Assembly: GCF_031457455.1 (NCBI RefSeq)
Contig: NZ_JAVDWU010000004.1
Span: forward strand, 434,001 to 498,000
Origin: Hydrogenophaga palleronii_A
Lineage (GTDB): Bacteria; Pseudomonadota; Gammaproteobacteria; Burkholderiales; Burkholderiaceae_C
Direction of reading: 5' to 3'
DNA: 64,000 nucleotides
The notes below the pieces were generated by a model. That model was not told the origin of the DNA. It searched no databases and worked only from the letters and a program-made list of their open reading frames with translations. Of the stretch, positions 60,562 through 64,000 are shown piece after piece; the first letter of the stretch is position 1, and each line of letters opens with the position of its first letter. The translations under genes and the position numbers were made by a program.

Positions 60562-61191
60562 ATGGAAAAAGCACATACCCCTGCAGCGACAGTTCAGCGT
60601 CCGGCCATTGAGGTGGACGTGGTGATGCGCCGCGAGCCGGTCATCGGACCCATGAGCCGCTGGCAACCGTTTCGTTGGGTGCTGGCCGATGTGATGGTAC
60701 GCACCAGTCCCGACGACACGCCGGCAGACGCCGCAGAAGATGCGCACGAGCCGTTGGCCGTGGAGCCCGTCGATGCAGGCGCCGCCGCAGGAGCGCAGAC
60801 CTCCCACTGGTTGTTTCCCCGGTTCCGGGTGACGCTGTTTCGCGACGACGCCGAAGGCTACTTCCTCAACCTCAACAGCCCCAGTCCCTGCTTCTGGGTT
60901 TTCTGGCGCGCCGACGAAGCCCGCCTGCTCGATGGCGAACCGATGGCGGTGCCGCAGATCGTGACGCTGAGCTACCACGATGCCGGGCGCTGGCTGGACG
61001 CCCAGGAGCGGGTGGACCAGGTGCCCGCCCCTGAAGAGGTCGTGGACTGGCTGCGCAGCTTCGTGGACAGCACCTACCAGCCTGAACCCAAGCGCCGCAA
61101 GCGCCCGGAGAGCTTCAAACCCCTCACCGACCGTTTCGGTCAGCCGGTGCGCATCTCAACCGAAAAGCACGGCTCAGGTCCCAAGACATGA
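60562..61191 (+). CDS. DUF3305 domain protein
   Basis: A 209-residue soluble protein: AIEVDVVMRREPVIGPMSRW, QPFRWVLADVMV, FRDDAEGYFLNLNSPSPCFW (conserved core), RRKRPESFKPLTDRF. DUF3305 genes generally sit next to DUF3306 and formate dehydrogenase genes. Start 60562 is in frame with a longer, unsupported extension. It is coupled (ATGA) to the next gene. Confidence 0.82.
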   Translation: MEKAHTPAATVQRPAIEVDVVMRREPVIGPMSRWQPFRWVLADVMVRTSPDDTPADAAEDAHEPLAVEPVDAGAAAGAQTSHWLFPRFRVTLFRDDAEGYFLNLNSPSPCFWVFWRADEARLLDGEPMAVPQIVTLSYHDAGRWLDAQERVDQVPAPEEVVDWLRSFVDSTYQPEPKRRKRPESFKPLTDRFGQPVRISTEKHGSGPKT

Positions 61192-62030
61192 CACTCCGCA
61201 TTGGCATCAGCGCACGCCTGTTGCACCAGCCCCCGGAAGGGCTGGGATTGCCGCAGAAACGCCTGCAGTTCCTGGAAAGCACCATGGCGCACTGGATCAT
61301 GGCCCACCGGGCCATCGCGCTCATGGTCCCCTTCGTCGACGAAGAAAGCCCATTGTCGGCCAACCGCGCCCCCATGACCGAGATCGTCGACCTGCTCGAC
61401 GGGCTGGTGCTGCAGGGCGGTATCGACATCTGCCCGGAAACCTATGGCGACACCCTGCGCGATCCGGCCTGGGCGGGTGACGCCATCCGCGACCGGTACG
61501 AACTGAATTTGCTGCGTGGCTTCGTCGAGGCAGGCAAGCCGGTGCTCGGTGTGTGCCGCGGTGCCCAGCTCATCAACGTGTATTTTGGCGGCAGCCTGGT
61601 GCAGGACATCCCTACGCTGCGCCCCGGCTCGGCCGAACACCAGGACACCAGTCGCTACGATCGCCTGATGCACGACGTGCATTTTGAAGAGGGATCGTTG
61701 CTGCACCGGCTGTATGGCAACAGCGCGCCCCACCGTGTCACCAGCATCCACCACCAGTGCGTTGACCGGCTCGGCGAGGGCCTGGCGGTGGAGGCTCTCA
61801 GCCCGCAAGACGGCATCATCGAAGCCATTCGCCACAAAGGATCAGGTTATGTGCTCGGCGTGCAGTGGCACCCCGAGTTCCATCTTTCCCCGGGTGAAGA
61901 AACCCAGGGGCTGCTCGACAGCGGTCCGATGATGTTGGACTTTCTGCGTGCGGCGCGTGCGCGGGCCGACCGCCACCAGAGCGGTGCGGCGGTGGTGCAC
62001 GCCGGCATGCCTTTGCCGACACGAACATGA
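61188..62030 (+). CDS. Class-I glutamine amidotransferase-like hydrolase (PuuD/gamma-Glu-GABA hydrolase family)
   Basis: A 280-residue GATase1: GLVLQGGIDICPETYGDTLR, KPVLGVCRGAQLINVYFGGS (nucleophile Cys in VCRGAQ), VTSIHHQCVDRLGEGLAVEA, VLGVQWHPEF (catalytic His). It matches PuuD-type hydrolases. Unusually it is wedged between DUF3305 and DUF3306 genes with 4-nt overlaps on both sides, so it seems part of that functional block. Confidence 0.85.
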   Translation: MTLRIGISARLLHQPPEGLGLPQKRLQFLESTMAHWIMAHRAIALMVPFVDEESPLSANRAPMTEIVDLLDGLVLQGGIDICPETYGDTLRDPAWAGDAIRDRYELNLLRGFVEAGKPVLGVCRGAQLINVYFGGSLVQDIPTLRPGSAEHQDTSRYDRLMHDVHFEEGSLLHRLYGNSAPHRVTSIHHQCVDRLGEGLAVEALSPQDGIIEAIRHKGSGYVLGVQWHPEFHLSPGEETQGLLDSGPMMLDFLRAARARADRHQSGAAVVHAGMPLPTRT

Positions 62031-62716
62031 GCACCGAAGACGGCAACTTCTTCTCGCGCTGGTCGCGCCGCAAGGTGCAGGTGCGTTCGGGCGAACCCTT
62101 GTCGCCGGAACCGGCGGCACCGCGCCCTGCTGCAGCTGTCACGCCTGTGGCCGTTGTGGCGCCACCCGCTGTGCAAGCACCTGTGCCGGCCGAGAAACCT
62201 GAAGAAGCACCACCAGCCCTGACCCTGGACGACGTGGCCCGCCTCACGCCGGAGTCCGACTTTTCTTCCTTCGTGGCGCGTGGTGTGTCGCCCGAGGTGC
62301 GCAACGCCGCCGTCAAGAAGCTGTTTGCCGACCCACACTTCAACGTGATGGACGGGCTCGACATCTACATCGACGACTACTCCAAGCCCAGCCCCTTGTC
62401 GGTCGCCGACATGGCCAAGATGGTGGGCGCCCAGTTCCTGAAGCTGGTGGAGGACCCGAACGACAAACAAGCGCCTGTGGCGGCCAGCCTGCCCGGCCAA
62501 ACTCACCACCAGCCAGCAGAAGACTCGGCAGAGACCGACACCCCGGCTGGCGAGCCTGCGGACCACCCTGAAGACGCTCCAACAGAAGCGCCCCCTTTGC
62601 TGGCTTCTGCCACAGACCCTTCCGAACCCAACAATTCCCAAGATGACCACGCTGATCTGCAACTGCAACCAGACCATGCCCCTGGACCCCAAGGCCCTGG
62701 GCGAGGCGCTGGATGA
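62027..62716 (+). CDS. DUF3306 domain protein
   Basis: A 229-residue protein: N-terminal FFSRWSRRKVQVRSGEPLSP, a Pro/Ala-rich linker, then the core LDDVARLTPESDFSSFVARG, VSPEVRNAAVKKLFADPHFN, VMDGLDIYIDDYSKPSPLSV and an acidic C-terminal tail. Conserved partner of DUF3305 near formate dehydrogenase genes. Its end overlaps the next gene by 74 bp. Confidence 0.82.
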   Translation: MSTEDGNFFSRWSRRKVQVRSGEPLSPEPAAPRPAAAVTPVAVVAPPAVQAPVPAEKPEEAPPALTLDDVARLTPESDFSSFVARGVSPEVRNAAVKKLFADPHFNVMDGLDIYIDDYSKPSPLSVADMAKMVGAQFLKLVEDPNDKQAPVAASLPGQTHHQPAEDSAETDTPAGEPADHPEDAPTEAPPLLASATDPSEPNNSQDDHADLQLQPDHAPGPQGPGRGAG

Positions 62717-64000
62717 AGACCTGACCCTGCACACCACGCTGTGCCGGCGCGACGCACCCGCGTTCCAGCGGGCCTGCCGCAGCAGCGAAGACCTGGTCGT
62801 CGCCTGCACCCAGGAAAGCCGTTTGTTCACCGAGCTCTCCGAGCAGAGTGAAGGCGCGGTGTCGCTCGATGTGCGCCCGATCCATTTCGTCAACATCCGC
62901 GAAACCGGCGGCTGGGGGCGTGAAGGCGCCAAGGCCAGCCCGAAGATCGCTGCCTTGCTGGCGGCCGCCCGCCTGCCCGACGCCGAACCCGTGCCCACGG
63001 TGACCTACAAGAGCAGTGGTCGCTTGCTGGTGATCGGCGAGCTGGATCAGGCCGAACGCGCGGCCGGCATGGTGGCCGATGTGCTGGAGGTCTCGCTCAT
63101 GGCCACCGGTGGCGCTGGCATGCAGGCCCGCCGCTACCCTGTGATCGCCGCCCGCTCGGCCCAGGTGCGCGGCTGGCTGGGCGCCTTCGATGTGAGCTGG
63201 TCCACCGGCAACCCGATCGATCTGGACCTGTGCACACGCTGCAACGCCTGTGTGGCCGCCTGCCCGGAAAACGCCATCGGCCTGGACTACCAGATCGACA
63301 TGAACCGCTGCAAGTCGCACCGCTCGTGCGTGGCCGCCTGCGAGGCCGTGGGTGCCATCAACTTCCAGCGCGAACCACAAGACCACAGCGAACGCTTCGA
63401 CCTGGTGCTTGACCTGCGGCGCGACCCAGCCTTCAGCCAGCACGCACACCCGCAAGGCTATTTCCATCTGCCGCACGGCCTGGCCGACGCCAAGGCGATG
63501 GACGCCATGCTCAAGCTGCGTGAGCTGGTGGGCGAATTCGAAAAGCCCAAATTCTTCACCTACAAACAAAAGGTGTGCGCCCACGGCCGCAACGAAACCG
63601 TGGGCTGCAACGCCTGCGTGGAAATCTGCTCAGCATTGGCCATCAGCAGCGACCTCAAACGCAACCAGATCGTCGTCAATCCCAACCTCTGCGTGGGCTG
63701 CGGCGCCTGCACCACCGTGTGCCCCACCGGCGCACTGAGCTACGCCTACCCCCGCGCCAGCGAACAGGGCGTGAAGCTGCGCACCCTGCTGGCCACCTAC
63801 CAGAAGGCCGGCGGCAAAGACGCGGCGCTGCTGCTGCACAGCCAGGAAGCGGGCGCTTCGCTCGTTGGCGACCTGGGTCGCGCGGCGTCGCTTGACAAGA
63901 CAGTGCGTGGCGTGCCCGCGCGCGTGATCCCCGTGCCGCTCTGGCACACCGCCTCCATTGGCCTGGACGTGTGGCTCACCGCCTTCGCCTACGGGGCTTC
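62643..64000 (+). CDS. Multi-cluster 4Fe-4S protein (cut by window end)
   Basis: From the ATG at 62643 the frame stays open to the window edge (452 codons). Cys motifs: LCTRCNACVAACPENAIGLD, MNRCKSHRSCVAAC, ETVGCNACVEICSALAI, LCVGCGACTTVCPTGALSY, so at least four cluster sites. The N-terminal TLICNCNQTMPLDPKALG is also typical. Proteins of this form accompany DUF3305/DUF3306 and formate dehydrogenase and probably carry electrons. Overlaps the end of the DUF3306 gene. Confidence 0.87.
   Translation, partial: MTTLICNCNQTMPLDPKALGEALDEDLTLHTTLCRRDAPAFQRACRSSEDLVVACTQESRLFTELSEQSEGAVSLDVRPIHFVNIRETGGWGREGAKASPKIAALLAAARLPDAEPVPTVTYKSSGRLLVIGELDQAERAAGMVADVLEVSLMATGGAGMQARRYPVIAARSAQVRGWLGAFDVSWSTGNPIDLDLCTRCNACVAACPENAIGLDYQIDMNRCKSHRSCVAACEAVGAINFQREPQDHSERFDLVLDLRRDPAFSQHAHPQGYFHLPHGLADAKAMDAMLKLRELVGEFEKPKFFTYKQKVCAHGRNETVGCNACVEICSALAISSDLKRNQIVVNPNLCVGCGACTTVCPTGALSYAYPRASEQGVKLRTLLATYQKAGGKDAALLLHSQEAGASLVGDLGRAASLDKTVRGVPARVIPVPLWHTASIGLDVWLTAFAYGA

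Overview
The window is high-GC bacterial DNA, almost fully coding, and looks like a chromosome of a Burkholderiales bacterium of the Comamonadaceae (Hydrogenophaga-like). The reasons are the box benzoyl-CoA epoxidation genes, orphan Bug-type receptor, TRAP carriers, NnrU, the DUF3305/DUF3306 block beside iron-sulfur genes, and GC-rich intergenic repeats. The genus is inference; no rRNA or tRNA gene, IS element, prophage or CRISPR array was seen.

Layout. (1) 1-2484: a RuBisCO-like protein with a DUF1537 acid-sugar kinase (cut by the window start) and a divergent LysR regulator. (2) 2495-5017: GST, SDR and a second LysR gene. (3) 5114-13576: a TetR regulator followed by two MDR enzymes, an SDR, an old-yellow enzyme, two alpha/beta hydrolases, an SCP2-like protein, a broken flavin oxidoreductase and a thiolase; three matching palindromes suggest a TetR regulon. 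(4) 13577-14829: a poor-coding gap and two orphan genes. (5) 14945-30154: a complete oxidative hexuronate pathway (uronate dehydrogenase, lactonase, galactarate and glucarate dehydratases, KdgD, ketoglutarate-semialdehyde dehydrogenase) with a TRAP transporter, a Bug receptor and a GntR/FCD regulator. (6) 30280-33499: a sulfane-sulfur operon (ArsR-rhodanese, persulfide-dioxygenase-like hydrolase, MFS carrier, exported rhodanese). (7) 33654-46444: an ergothioneine/selenoneine locus, with egtB, egtD, senA, senB and selD/senC, plus a PhnCDEE-type ABC importer and a YHS lipoprotein that are probably for selenium uptake. (8) 46456-49787: small uncharacterised membrane, exported and DUF genes. (9) 49824-60441: benzoate degradation via benzoyl-CoA epoxide (ABC receptor, benzoate-CoA ligase, boxD, boxR, boxC, boxB, boxA), with TGCA-type operators around boxR. 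(10) 60562-64000: DUF3305, a class-I glutamine-amidotransferase-like hydrolase, DUF3306 and a multi-cluster ferredoxin (cut by the window end), resembling the accessory block of a formate dehydrogenase.

How it fits together: regions 5 and 9 funnel plant-derived uronates/aldarates and aromatic acids into central metabolism. Region 7 makes thio/seleno-histidine betaines: EgtD would supply hercynine to both EgtB and SenA, SelD would supply selenophosphate to SenB, and the neighbouring ABC operon may bring in the selenium. A family of C-rich hairpin repeats sits directly behind stop codons at six places and probably forms transcript 3' ends.
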